A DNA stretch of 64,000 nt from Massospora cicadina (lineage: Eukaryota; Entomophthoromycota; Entomophthoromycetes; Entomophthorales; Entomophthoraceae). The DNA is taken from the NCBI GenBank assembly GCA_022478985.1, contig JAKSZP010009513.1, positions 41,670-105,669 of the forward strand, given 5' to 3'. Positions 46,440-58,422 of the stretch are shown one piece after another; the first letter of the stretch is position 1, and each line of letters starts with the position of its first letter. The position numbers and the translations under genes were made by a program. The notes beneath the pieces are model-generated. The model worked only from the letters and a program-made list of their open reading frames with translations, searched no databases and was not told the origin of the DNA.

Positions 46440-47650
46440 CACACTTTGATGGATTGACCCTAGTTGGTGGATAATAAAAAAGTCATAATTTTGAATTTTT
46501 AACGCCCTCTGGGTTAATCATCCATCAGAGTCCTTCATTTGCTGTAGCAACATAAGGAAGCATGATCTGTTATGATAGTAAAATGCTTTCTATATAACTA
46601 AGGTCAGAAATTCTTAATGGCTAGTAAGACTACCAAGCATTTGTATTCTGTGATGCTATAATTATGTTCAGCTTTAGATAAGGTCTTGCTGTAGTAGAAG
46701 ATAGAATGGTCCACCAAGTCATCATTATGCTGAGATAGTATAGCTCTGATGGCAATATCACTGGCATCAGTAAAGAGAAGGAAGGGTTTATCAAGATTTG
46801 GATGAATAAGTACTAATGAGTGAGAAAGAAAGATGTGTAGTAGGTCAAAGGCCTGCTGTTGCTCTTCTTTTCATTGAAGGGTAATCTTTTCTTCAGTAGA
46901 TATACTAGAGGCTTGGAGTTGTCTGTAAAATTGGGGATAAATTGGTGATAATAGTTCACCATTCTTAGGAAAACTTGTACATCTTGTAGGGATTTAGGAG
47001 TGATCATCTTAGCAATTATCAAGACTTTATCATCCTTTGGGGATATTACCAACTTTACTGAACTTAACCCAAAAAGTCTATCCTATTCTGGAAGAAAGAG
47101 CATTTTGACAGCTTTAGTTTATAATTACAATTGCCATTATTGCTGAAAGATTTGCCTGAGGTGATCTAGATGTTAATTAAAGGTTCTTAAAAAGGTAATA
47201 TCATTAAGATAAACTAGTATGCAGGAGCATTTTAAATTACTTAGTAGTCTATCCATAGCATGTTAGAAGGTAGCAGGGGTATTACATAACCCCAGAGGCA
47301 TTTGAGTGGCTTGAATAATTCTTCACTTGTGATGAAAGTGCATTTTTCTCAATCTTAAGGTTACAAGTATACTTGCCAGTATCCACTAATGAGATCTGTA
47401 ATGAAAAAAAATAGTGAGACTCTAACATTAAGCATAAAGAGTCATCTATATACAGCAGAGGGTAGCTATCTTTGCTAGTGATAGAGTTGAGGTGGCGATT
47501 ATCTATAACAACTTGATGACCATCAACCTTTTTCTGAATCAATAAAAGTGAGAAAGCCTATGGACTTCTGTAAGGTATAAGTAGCCCGACCTCCAACAGT
47601 TGCTGTAACTTTAAGACCACTTGAATAATTTCTTTCTTTTAAATATTTAA
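46440..47650 (-). pseudogene. RT and RNase H of element I
   Basis: 47282-47542: QKKVDGHQVVIDNRHLNSIT and SYPLLYIDD, the finger region. 46813-47052: MITPKSLQDVQVFLRMVNYYHQFIPNF, the connection following the palm. RNase H remnants at about 46560-46800 (a DHASL-like site near 46560, a TDAS-like site near 46760). The palm active site near 47205 is disrupted. Confidence 0.75.
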
Positions 47651-48533
47651 TATGACCAGAATTTAAATGGAGGGTGATTCTCTGTTTTAATTTGATATAT
47701 TACCCCTGTTATTTTTCCATTGTCACTTGATCCCAAGAAAAATATTGCCATATTCTCTGAAAAGATATTTGACATCTTGGCATTTCTTTGAGGTAAGATT
47801 ATTTATAATTCTACTATCAACTAAAGCTATGGTAGAGAGTTAAATCCTATATCATGTTATAAGCCAAAGCAACTTATATTACAATATTTTTAATGAGACA
47901 TAGTTTTATATAAGTAATAGGGGCATGCTGAGAGACCTGGAGACTTTTAGTTGATAATTTTTTAATAAAATAGAGATTTATTTTTCATAGGCTGATTCAA
48001 AATCTCTGGGCAGGTCAGTGCTTCCATGATGAAAGGGTTGGGTTGTCCACTAAGCTCCAATATTTGATCAGGAGAGGTAAGAATCTGAATCCCTATATCC
48101 ACAATAACTTGTGAGCCTGAAGGTATTGTAATAGAATGAGGGGAATACAGAGGGATCTTCTTTTGGCATTCACAGCATCTAGGGGTAACTTGGTTTTTTT
48201 CTCAAAAACTTGGCACTTGATTTTTGCAAATTGAGGATGAGTATTCAAAGAAGCATGTCCATTTTTAGGGGCTTCTTTACTTTTAATGGGGAGGTCAAAT
48301 ATTAATAGAATCTGATACACTAGTAGGGATAAATATTAATTTTTGTGGTTGATAATTCAGTTAAACTCGCATCAGTTAGACCCCAATAAGCAACTCATAG
48401 TTAAGCTTTTCTAGTGCAACAATGGGGGCAGTAATTAATAATTTTTCAAAATGAAGGGGTAAAGCAGAATAGGCTCCTATTGCCCTAGTAGACTGACTAC
48501 CTGCCATTCTCATATTTGGCTTCATAAATCAAA

Positions 48534-48917
48534 TTAAAATCCATTTTTATCTTTTGGATAAGTTGGAGAATATAATTTTACTGGAGAACCAGTATCATTT
48601 ATCGTCAGGACTTTAACCTTATAGACTACTACTTTGACCCAAACCACCAACAATTTAAATTGGAAGTTAATAGCTAATAGACTATCTTTAGGGATTTGCA
48701 GTGAAGCAAGCAGAAGATTCTGCTGTGGCCAAGCTTGGGGTTGTTCAATACATTTAAAAGTTTTATCTGCCAATGCTTGACTTTCTATAAAAAAGCTGAT
48801 CACCAAAATTTTATTTGGGTTACTGACCAACATAAAAGTAAGAAAGCTGAAGGTTTTTATTCCCTTAAATAGGCAGCATAAGATCAAACTTATGTTGGGG
48901 CAGCTAACACAAAACAA
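48534..48917 (-). pseudogene. Retropepsin domain of element I
   Basis: A 127-codon open frame. Near its end KVLTINDTGSPVKLYSP contains the catalytic triad DTG (complement of 48588-48596). The preceding part (ALADKTFKCIEQPQAWPQQ) is the Gag-protease linker. DTG is intact, but the frame ends soon after. Confidence 0.7.
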
Positions 48918-49041
48918 CCAGAATTACTGAGGATACATCTAGAACTAGAATAAAAGTCTTGAGGCACTTGTTTTCTGTCAGCATAGAGAGCCTCTTGCCA
49001 TATACTAACTGATCTTTTGCTGACTTATGTTAAAAGATGTG

Positions 49042-49083
49042 GCAGTTAGCTATAGTGTGTTTGTTTCTTCTAAAATAAGTGCA
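49042..49083 (-). pseudogene. Zinc-knuckle remnant of element I Gag
   Basis: Complement reads CTYFRRNKHTIANC: spacing of a CX2CX4HX4C knuckle with the second Cys replaced by Phe. Nucleocapsid part of Gag. Confidence 0.65.
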
Positions 49084-50130
49084 GTATAATTTAGGTATAT
49101 GTGAATTGGGGGGTATATCAGCCAATACTTGAAACTGGGGCTTATTGTTGTTAAAATGAGATAACTTTATAGGTTTATATAATTTTAGCCAGAGCTTTTT
49201 CTATATAGCCTCTTTAATGTGGAGGAGAGATGTTAAGTTAAACTTCACTGCTTAAAAATAAAGTAAGATATTAGGTATATTTCTAAATGCAAAAAATGCA
49301 CTGGTAGTGGGATCATCTAACATAAAACAATTCCCTGCAACCAGAGTTTGAGCTTTGAGGTGAAACTGGTGGGCAAAGTTTGCTGATAGTTTTCTCTTGA
49401 CTAAATCTGATATTTATATAGATTTGTTCTTGATCAGTTAAGTATAAGTTGCTCCCCAATTTTTGAAGCAAAGCAGCCTTGCCATTAGTTCATTTATGAC
49501 ATTGCATCAGATGGGGGACCATAATGTTTTGAGTTATATAGCTAAGCCAGTTGGTTGAATGTTTGAGTTGTTGATGGTCAGTCACTTCCTCCATAGAGCT
49601 TTCATAGAAGTATAAGAAACAGAAAATGCTTTTCTCTTCAGGGACATATTTTTATTTGAACAAAGATTTAAATATACCACTTGGGAGAGTTGGAGAGTGA
49701 ATGATATAAAATAATACAGGGACAGCCCTTTCCCCTAATGATGAGATGGTATCTCAAAAATATGCTTAATGATAAAGCATATCTACATATCTCTGCAGAT
49801 TGTTAAGATTGTCAACTTTGAGATCTGCTTATTTGTGAATGGCAAAGAGCTAATTTAGTGGTAACAAGTTGGTTTAATTGGTGTACTTTATCTTTTAGAT
49901 AAGTATTAGGTGCTTAGAGATTAAGTTGATGTTGTTCAGTGGTGAGCACTTATTGCTTTAATCTATATATTAAAGCAGGTAGGGTGGCCAAGGTCTCAAG
50001 ATGTTCATGATAAACAGATAAGGAAACTTCAGGGGAGAGGGGAACTCCATCTTAAGTAAGTTGGGCTTCTTGGGCAATGCATCCTAATTTGAATATAAAA
50101 TTTTTTTATTTGTTGGATTAAGGCCTAGAG

Positions 50131-50394
50131 TCATTTATTGAGGAAACCAGGGCCAGCACTGGGTCCTAGAGAATCTTTGGGCCCAGGAGATCCTCTTTCT
50201 CCATCTTGCCCCTTATGACCAGAGGGTCCTCTTCCACCATCCTGTCCATCATGACCAGGGGGTCCTTGCTCACCTTCATAGCCATCATAACTGAGAGGTT
50301 AATGCTCACCAAAACCTTCTTTAAACCCAGAGTTATAGAAACTTTTATAATCTTCTTTTAATTTAGAAATTATTTCCTCCAAGGTTGAAGGCAT
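50131..50394 (-). pseudogene. Gag segment with collagen-like Gly-X-Y tract, element I
   Basis: ATG at 50392-50394 opens MPSTLEEIISKLKEDY, an amphipathic, possibly coiled segment. After one stop near 50307, twelve uninterrupted Gly-X-Y triplets follow (complement of 50176-50283): they begin GYE-GEQ-GPP-GHD and include GDG-type Gln-Asp-Gly and Glu-Arg-Gly units rich in charged residues, as in bacterial-type collagen-like proteins and trimer-forming tails. It lies in the Gag-coding portion of the element, about 0.8 kb after the 5' LTR, before the zinc knuckle. Function unknown; the tract could trimerise Gag. The reading is direct, the role is inference. Confidence 0.7.
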
Positions 50395-50399
50395 TTATC

Positions 50400-51095
50400 A
50401 ATAGAAGTAATAAAGAATCAAACTTAAAGCATACCTTGTGGGTATAATCTACAACTTAATTATGGATAACAACCTCTAGTTAACCAAAAATGAGTTATGA
50501 GTTCCATTTGAAAAAAAAAACTCATGACTCCTTGATCCAAATGGGTGAGCACATCTTGTATTTCATTAGTAAACTGCCAATTTTTCACAATAGCAGTTTG
50601 GTTTTTATTGCCAAATTGGGAGACAGATTGATGGAGTTGGATAAGCTATAAGTGTATAGTCTCCAATAGTTACAAGTGGTGGAGTAATTTATGATGATAA
50701 AACACTACTATCTAAATAAATTGTTTTAAAGTGGGATGGACAAATTGATGCAGGTAGCATTCCATACATCTAGCTTCAACTTGTTCTATATCCAGCAAAG
50801 AAATTTGAACTAAGTTTATCATAGGAGCTGCATGGAAAGAGCTCTTTATCTACTGGCTTGGCTCTAGAGATAAAGGCCCTAGATAAGAGGAGCTAGAGGG
50901 CCTCTACTAAGTCAGACAGATGTAAGCTATATTAGCTAACAGATAGAGCATGGAGGGTTACTTTCATAAAAGAGAAAAAAAGAATATTGCAGTTAGTTAT
51001 AATATCCTCAACATTCATTTTAATTATTCAGTCACTGAGATGAGTGGCTTCACAATCAGAGAAGTTTTCTGAACCAGAATTATTAATATCCATAT
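50400..51095 (-). pseudogene. N-terminal Gag region of element I
   Basis: An ATG at 51091-51093 opens MDINNSGSENFSDCEATHLSD, then a stop. The remainder down to 50400 is a patchwork of short frames. Called Gag by position only. Confidence 0.4.
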
Positions 51096-51166
51096 TTGCT
51101 TTTATTGTTTATTTTATGTTTTAAAATTGCAAACTTGAGGTGCAACTTGGCAGAGAGCATCAGTTT

Positions 51167-51797
51167 TGTCAGAATTATAGGTTAGTACTCTAGATTTTTT
51201 TATTGTTTATGAGCTGGATGAACCAAAGTTTGAGGGTGTTGGTTTCTTATCTGGGTTGCTTCTTTTGGTTGAAAAGTCTTGTTTAGTCCAGATAACAAGT
51301 ATAGTGGTATATTTCAAATAATTATTATTATTATTTAAAATTGCAAAAAGGGGGAAAGCATAAAGTTTATTATTCAATACCCACTTTTTAAGAATAATTG
51401 AGGAATTTGATCAGAGACCATATAAGCCTTCCAAGCCTAGTACTAATATATAAATAAATCAGAAATTTGGTATAAGCCCCAATTAATTTAGTTAATCTGA
51501 TAAAGCTTACCTTATAGCTTAAATTTGACCTCTATGTTGTGTGATCTGAGGGAGCAGAATTTTGGTATATCAGCCAAGGGTAGATCATTAATTTTAATCA
51601 TAGTCAACTTTTGTCAAGGTTAATTTATAAAAAGAAGTTAGGGCTTGTGGGTTGAATTATTATATATTACCAACCTTGATAGCTGTTAACTTTCATCAAG
51701 GATTATTTTTAATAGATTTGTAAAAATTATAGTCAGACCAGAATTGATTCCCATTATCTGATGTATCTAAATCTGTCATTTGGATAAAATCCTGACA
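51167..51797 (-). repeat. 5' LTR of element I
   Basis: 631 bp, plus-strand sense TGTCAGAATTATAGG to AATCCTGACA. Pairs with 44539-45174; well diverged. Confidence 0.85.
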
Positions 51798-52300
51798 CTT
51801 GTTTTATAGTTTTTTTATCTTTAAAATTAGTTGATTAATGCTTTTGATAATATTAAATAGAAATTTTGATTGTTTTTATAGGGTAATATAGCTCAGTCAT
51901 ATCTAGTCATTAGCTAATTTAAATTATTTCACTGTCTAAAAGTATAAAAGAAGGGCATTATTTTATATTCTTTGGTGGCAGCTTTGTTGTCTCATTAATA
52001 ACTCTCTTCTAAAAGGTATAAAATTATTTTTGGTGACATTATCCAAGTGTTTGGTCTGCCAATGTTTATAAAAGGTAGTTTATCAATCCCTTCTGCAACT
52101 GGTAATTTATCCACAACTTCAACTATCTGATTTTAAACTATATTAACTCTAAAAGTTTGTGAAATGATTATCTGAAACTTTTATAGATTAATCTATGATA
52201 TGAGATTTTAGAAAATTAGTGCAAAAAGCAGGTAAAGCTTTCTACATACTCATGATAAGAATAAAACATCTATAGATAAGACTCTAAAACTAGTAAAATG
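51798..52300. other. Unassigned, left flank of element J
   Basis: May include the LTR or leader of element J; a TATA-like agtataaaagaag lies at about 51939. No second LTR copy found for comparison. Confidence 0.3.
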
Positions 52301-53480
52301 ATAATTTAAAAAGAAACTATCTTTAACAAGTGCTATCAACTGGGACATTTTTGGTGCTCTTGTCTGATAAATGCTATAGAAAAAAAGCTGTATACCCTAA
52401 TAAAGATGCCACCAATGAAGTAAGCTTAGTGGATCTAAATGCTATTGGGTAAAATGATCACAAAGATGAGATATAGTTAGTGAAGTATACCATATGATAA
52501 AAGCAGCTTGTGTAGTTGCTGTACTGATTGACTAAAGTAAGAGAAATTAATGAAATTAAATTAAATGATATCTACTTGCTACAGTCCACTCAAACTACTA
52601 GGATAATAACATAGTAAAGAAGGTGAGCAGCTTGTAAAGTTTACTTTAAGAGTATAAAACTAGATATCAATAATATCACTAAGGCCATGTTAAAGAGAGA
52701 AGCTCTGATGCAGTTTAACATATCCAGCCACTAATGTTATGATTACTGAAAACTTATTTGGATATAACATTACAAAGAGTATGTGATGATTAAGAGAGTT
52801 TACATTTTGGCTATACTAGATATCAGAGCACCTAAGAATATTATATCCTCCATGTTGATGAAAAAACTCAATCTTATACCAGGCATAGATTAAAATGTCA
52901 AGTATCAGGTAGCTAGACTAAATATTATATATACCTTAGAAAATTATTCAGCATTGCTGTTACATTTTGTGCATATAAACCTGAAGGCTCCAAAAGTGAT
53001 TATAAACAATGAACAATAAAATCTTGATAAGTATTCAGCTTTTACTTGAGTTTGGTGCTAAGATTTACTCTTTTACCAATATCATAAACATACTCATCTA
53101 TCAAATACCATGATGTTTAAGGATGAAGATGCTTATTTATATAAGCAAGGACATGTTTGTTGGAAGCCAATTAGCCAATCTACACAATACACTACACTTT
53201 TTAATGAAAAGGGCTTCAAACAATAAACTTTTCATGGTTAGTGCAAGGAGAGACCTTTACCAAGTGCAAGTGAGGCTATAAAGATCAGACCTGGTAAACT
53301 TTGTGGATGTTACTCTCAATTAGTGTAAAGATAACTTAGAACTTAGTACTCAAAGTAAAAGTTGCAGAGGGATTAGGAAGCTAAAGCTAAAAGTTATGTC
53401 TAGGTTTTTTAATGCCAAATAAACTGAAGAACAAAATGTAATATTTAAGATCATCATTACTTAGCATAAGCATTTAGGGC
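52301..53480 (+). pseudogene. Gag end and protease of gypsy element J
   Basis: A zinc-knuckle-like stretch CYQLGHFWCSC at 52331-52363 looks like a CCHC unit that lost nine bases around its second Cys. The protease site at about 52810-52850 reads AILDIRAPKNIIS, where DIR stands for the usual DTG/DSG. Further along, FKDEDAYLYKQGHVCWKPI (about 53112-53170). Many stops; identity rests on the two motifs and their order upstream of RT. Confidence 0.55.
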
Positions 53481-53559
53481 AAAACAAGTTGGTGCTCAAG
53501 CCAGATTGGCAAGCTGCAATGCCATTGAGTTAGTACATATTGTTGAGGATTTAAATTAA

Positions 53560-54800
53560 TTAGGATTTGGGGAGGTAACCAACAAGGGCTAAAAAAATTG
53601 GATAAGCTTCTAGATGAGTATAATGATATCTTTAGCACTGCATCAAACAACTAAAGATTGTGCAAGAAGAGGTTCACAGATGGACACCACATCTGCCATC
53701 CCTTTAAGGTTTAAACTGTACTACTATTCAGAAGCCAAAGATAAAGTTATTGCCAGAGAGTTGAACCAGTTATCTAAAGCAAGCTTTATAAGACCTTATA
53801 AGAGCCTATGGTCTTTGCTGCTGATACTGGTATAAAAAAATGAAATATAGTATATGATGTTGGACTACCATCAGTTAGACAAAGTTACCAAGAAAATTAT
53901 ACATAATTTACTCAAAATAATGATGTCCTAAAGTGCTTAGAAAATTAAAGTACTTCTCTGCAATGGATATGGCCAGTAGCTATTATAAAATAGAGCTCAT
54001 GCCTAAAGATGAAGTTAATTGCACCCTAATCAGCAGTCAGAGATTGTTAAAACCTACATGGATGCCACAGGGGATGTGTAATGCCCCTGCAATCTTCCAG
54101 AGAGCTATGAGTTGATTATTAGATATTTTATGCTATCAGAAGTACTCATCTATCTAAAAGATATAGCAGTATTTGTTGCACTTTTTAAGAGTACCATTAA
54201 CACTTACAAAAAGTGTTTATTGACTATGAAAATTTAACCTAAAGTTGAAACAAAGCAAGTGTACCTTATTGAAGAGGCAGATGAAGTTCTTAAACTGAGA
54301 TCAGCCTAAAATAAAAGTCAAAATTTTGTAAGGGTAGATCAAAGTTATAGTGGCCATAAACAGCTTTAAATATAGATAACAACCAAGTAAACCTCATGAT
54401 GTATAGAATACTATTAGCAGTTTATCCCTCATTTATGAACTTAGATGCCTTGCTAGCTTATTTATTGAAGAAACCAAGTTCAAATGGTACCTGAAGCAAA
54501 AGCAGGCCTTTAAAAAGTTGAAAGCAAGATTGGCAGAGGCATCAATTGTACCCTATTTGGAACTTAACAAGGTGTTTTAACTGTATACCAATACTGTCAT
54601 GGAGCATGCTGATAATAGTTAAACTGGCCTAAACTTTAAGCAAATAAACAACCAAAACCTCCAGCTATAATATCTTTGGTACTCCATCTATATTAATGGA
54701 TAGGATAAAAAAAGAGTAGCTATGAGTGCCAGTAACAACCCCAAGAAAAAAATCATAGTTGCAAAGTATCTGGTGGACTGCTAAATTTAAAAAAAATTTA
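53560..54800 (+). pseudogene. RT and RNase H of gypsy element J
   Basis: Frame 53614-53835: DTTSAIPLRFKLYYYSEAKDKVIARELNQL and SLWSLLLILV, the RT start. Frame 53933-54115: LKYFSAMDMASSYYKIEL (palm) and TWMPQGMCNAPAIFQRAMS. The active site near 54150 reads YLKD instead of YxDD. RNase H start: KWYLKQKQAFKKLKARLAEASIV (about 54494-54550). No LTRs could be assigned, so J may be a truncated element. Confidence 0.7.
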
Positions 54801-55640
54801 AACTTTTTAGAGGATCATTTTTTATTAAATTTTCCAAAAAGATAGAAAATGCAAACTGAGCAACATCAACACCTGTCAGAGCTTGCTGCCTTATAAGCTC
54901 ATAAATAATTTGGAAACCCTAAAAATTTATACTTATCATAAAAGATAATATCACAATCTTTTATTACACCAGGTTGATATCCTAATAATTAAGATGTTAG
55001 ATTTATTATAGCCTGGCCACCTAACTCATACTTAAACTTTACTATCAACTTTCTCTTTCTGATAAAGATTCTCTTAGCAGATTAGCATCACATTGTTTGG
55101 CAGGTGACTGGGAATACCCATAATCAGGCCACCTATAGCTGGTCTCACTAGGTTAGAAATGAGTCTATTGCACAAATATATATCAGCAATAAGATCACAT
55201 TTTTTGACAATAAAAGTTTACAGTGGGTGGTAGTTCCCTACTTAAAACTGATTTACTCACTTTATTTTGACAGATTCTAATTTACTAATATCAGCAGATA
55301 TTTGACCTAGCAGAAGCAACTTGCTGAGGGTTGAACACTATTAACTACCTGTTGTCAGAGAACCCTGGCTGCCTCTACTTCCCCACATACCCTAAATCTT
55401 CTATAACAACTTATGAGTGCTTAACATAAGAAAAAATAATGCAACCTTTAAGGGATATGCTATCACCTACCCCTCATCTACCATATGGGCTAAATCACCT
55501 AGGGTAATGAGGTGATGGCTGCTAGCTTCTTTCTTTTTCTGGTCCAAAATAGAAATATCTTCTAACTTAGCTGCAGGGGTTGCTCCCCCAGGCTTACATT
55601 ATCATTTCTTTTTTAGGTTGAGGAGCACCCCTTACTAAAA
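54801..55640 (+). pseudogene. Decayed integrase region of element J
   Basis: Follows RNase H. A remnant DHxIVWQVTGN-like and ISNKITFFDNKSLQWVVV (about 55185-55250) can be read, but the DDE residues are not secure. The right limit is uncertain; K begins on the other strand at 55749. Confidence 0.35.
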
Positions 55641-55748
55641 ACTTGGGCTAGAGTAACCTTTTTGTGCATCTAAGAAATCTTTATTGCTAAGATAGAGGTA
55701 ACCTTCTGAGGGAGGGTGGGGAGTATTTGGATGCACTATATGAACTGT

Positions 55749-55952
55749 TTATATCAACTTATGACAATTTGCAAAATTGTAAGCATCTACCCAGCTGTTC
55801 TCATATAAGGATAAATCTTTATATATCAGCAAGTACTGCATCAAGTGATGCAAGTGACAAAATTCTATAATAGCATTTATTTCTGCTTCCAACAATTTTT
55901 CCATCATCACTGGCTCAGAATTTACAGGCAGTGTATCTTTAAATGATAACAA
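55749..55952 (-). pseudogene. Chromodomain of chromovirus K
   Basis: A 67-codon open frame. LLEAEINAIIEFCHLHHLMQYLLIYKDLSLYENSWVDAYNFANCHKLI has the chromodomain plan: the first strand before 'AII', then YLLIYKDL for the usual YLVKWKGY, ENSW for ENTW, and a C-terminal helix. Chromodomains tether integrase to histone marks. It directly follows the integrase reading on the same strand. Confidence 0.8.
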
Positions 55953-55959
55953 ATGAGTA

Positions 55960-56900
55960 ACATAGAAGATAAAATGCTGTTTTTAATGAGCAAAGAGAGC
56001 CAACAAGAAAGCAGGCACCCAAATTCTCCTTGACCACATGTAAACTAGAATGTTTACTTGTAAACTTCTGCAAAGGTACCTTTCTCTACAGGTTGTGCAT
56101 ATTGAGCATAACTAGAAAATCTACAATAATCTTATAGGTGGGAAGCTATTTCTAATCTTTAAACTACTTGTGATTGCTAATAACTTTAATCAGATGTTTC
56201 TGAAGTAAAATTGAATTCTCTGGATTCACTGTGCAAGTTTCACTAAAGTAGGGACCTCCAGACAAAGGCACAGGTCTAAGGAAAAGGTAGAGCTATAACT
56301 TAATATTGCCTCATAAGCTAAAAATCTGTTAGATGTGTGGGAGGCATTATTATATGCAAATTGCACTAGTGAGAGGTCATCTACTCAAGCATTCTGAATG
56401 GCAATGATGTAATATTGAAGATACAAAAATAATTGGGTGATCTTCTTTGTTTGCCTATCAGACTGAGGATAGTATGTGGTGTAGTAGCATAGTTTACTCT
56501 TCAAAATATTTAAAAAAGCTATCCAAAAGCACAACATAAACTACAGCCCCCAATTACTTACAATTTCCTGTAGCAACCTAAACATTAAGAAGACATGCTG
56601 CACAAAGAGCCAGGTAGTTTCCTTAAAGTTGATAGATGAAGAGTAGAGGATTACAAGAAAACTTGGCAAAGCAGTCTATTATCATTATAGTTGCACTAAA
56701 CTTATTAGAACTGGGTAGCTCAACAATAAAGTTGACAGATACTGAGGGCCATGGATCCTCAACCTGCTTTAGGGGATGGATGAGCCCATTATAACCTGAA
56801 GAATTAAACTTTAACCATGCTCACATTATGCATCTTACAATTTATGATAGTATGTTTATGGATATCTTAAGCCATTATATGTCTTCTTTACCAAGTTTAG
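55960..56900 (-). pseudogene. Integrase of chromovirus K
   Basis: Second catalytic region: LLQEIVSNWGL near 56530-56600, where Asn (complement of 56553-56555) replaces Asp of 'IVSDRG'. Third: YYPQSDRQTKK near 56450-56470, where Lys stands for the catalytic Glu of GQTE. Then VQFAYNNASHTSNRFLAYEA (about 56330-56390), typical of chromoviruses. The N-terminal part is at 56640-56900 and weak. Confidence 0.75.
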
Positions 56901-56999
56901 GTATTTTTTATTATCTGAATGACTCACTTTCAGAGATTCATGGTACACTTGATTCTTCTTGTCATAGAGAAGGAGCAAAACCTATACTTAAAATTTAAA

Positions 57000-58118
57000 C
57001 AAAACTGCATTTTTTTAGAAAATAAGTTTCTGATGCACAAAATCCCCTAATTGATTAATCATGTTTAACCCCTCTATGCAAGCCATTTGACCTACCAATA
57101 TCTAAATGACAAAAAAAATTTATCTAGACCCCATTCTATTACCATAATTGTGGAAAAAGAAATAGCAAAAACTTGCCAGTGATATTATCATAGTTAAGTT
57201 TTTACCTTCCTCCTCTTTTGGACTTAAGGATAGGTTGTAACTCAATGAGTCAGAGAGAACATTTAGAGAAAATTTTAGAACATTAATAACTAAGATTGAA
57301 ACTATAGAGATTATAATATATATAGTCCAGGTGATGCACCAGCTTTTGCAGTTTCAGAGATAAATGAAGTCTCAATGATCTGTCCACATAGTCATTTTGT
57401 GTTACATGCCTATAGAAGATAGTACCAATGCATAAATGACTATGCCATGATGGCTAACTTCTTATTGTAAATAGCTCAAATTGTTCAGATAAAATAAACT
57501 TATATAAATTTAAGTGCCTGAGTATTTTAATCTATTATGCTTTTGAAGCAAAACTGTATCTATGGTGGCCAATAATGCATCACATGCTATGATAAAAGGT
57601 TTATTGAGATCAGCATAATTGAGAATAAGCACTGCCATAAAAATTTTCTTAATGGCATCAAGTGCTTATTAGCATTCCACCATCCATCAGAATAATTGAT
57701 TTTTTTTGTCAGAGGATGCAGCAGAGCAGCCAACTGTGAGAGGGCATAGGAGCTTTTTTTAAAAGATGATGGTGCTTAAAAAGCTCTATAACTGTTTGAG
57801 TAGTTGGGGTGAGCTATGAGAGGATGGCCTCAAGTTTGCTGAAAGAAATCTTATAACCATCTAAAAAACAAATTATCTAGGAAGATAACCTTATCTATAA
57901 AAAATCACATCTAGAGAAGTTTACATAGAGGACAACCTTGTGAAATTTAGCCAACAACAACTTTAAATCTATATCATGTTGCTCAGAAGTAGGGAAATGC
58001 ACAAAGATGTCATTATTATATGCTACCATACAGGAAAACTGAAGGCTGCCTAACACATTATCAATCATTAGCTAAAATGTGGCTAGACATTATTCAATCT
58101 AAAAGATATTATGCAGAA
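57000..58118 (-). pseudogene. RT and RNase H of chromovirus K
   Basis: The palm reads LATF-stop-LMIDNVLGSLQF and VAYNNDIFV (about 57990-58090): the active site is YNND instead of YxDD. Then LYVNFSRCDF, HPNYSNSYRAF (about 57760-57810) and TKKINYSDGWWNANKHLMPLRKFL (about 57640-57710), which is the connection and the start of RNase H. The gene stops abruptly at 58118, where LINE 3' sequence begins. Confidence 0.7.
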
Positions 58119-58133
58119 TTAGGTTAGGGTTAG
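58119..58133 (+). repeat. Telomere-type repeat at LINE 3' junction
   Basis: TTAGGTTAGGGTTAG: about two and a half TTAGGG-type units. On the LINE's coding strand it is the last sequence (CTAACCCTAACCTAA) before chromovirus K resumes. Confidence 0.75.
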
Positions 58134-58422
58134 ATTTTAATAATATCTTTATTTGAAGCATAATAAAAAATAGCATAAACAACAATGGGAGAGGCTAAAA
58201 ATAAGAAAGCAAGAAAATGTATAGCTAGGTACTCAGACCTGTTTCACTTACTAGGAAGTCACTGGAGTCTTGCAGCTGTTAGCAGGTAAGCGTTCTCTAC
58301 TCTGGATTATAACCTAGTTGTCAGTGTCACTTCTGATGTAGAAGGGAAGGCTGGGCTTGGGCATGATCCATTGCTGATAACTCCTGTCTTACCATAGAGG
58401 TATCTCTAGTCAGACTGAGCTG

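Larger units (their letters stand above)
44539..51797 (-). mobile_element. Gypsy element I
   Basis: A minus-strand Ty3/gypsy element of 7.3 kb. LTRs at 44539-45174 and 51167-51797, polypurine tract gatctagaaggggtat (complement of 45175-45190), then from right to left Gag with a Gly-X-Y tract, zinc-knuckle remnant, protease, RT, RNase H and integrase. The primer site next to the 5' LTR is decayed (complement near 51148-51164: tgatgctctctgcc). No clean target duplication (cacct, cttgt). Confidence 0.8.

Noticed and set aside
55700..55730. Purine-rich gagggagggtggggag as the polypurine tract of element J.
   Set aside because: No LTR start or matching LTR copy follows; chromovirus K begins on the other strand within 30 bases.
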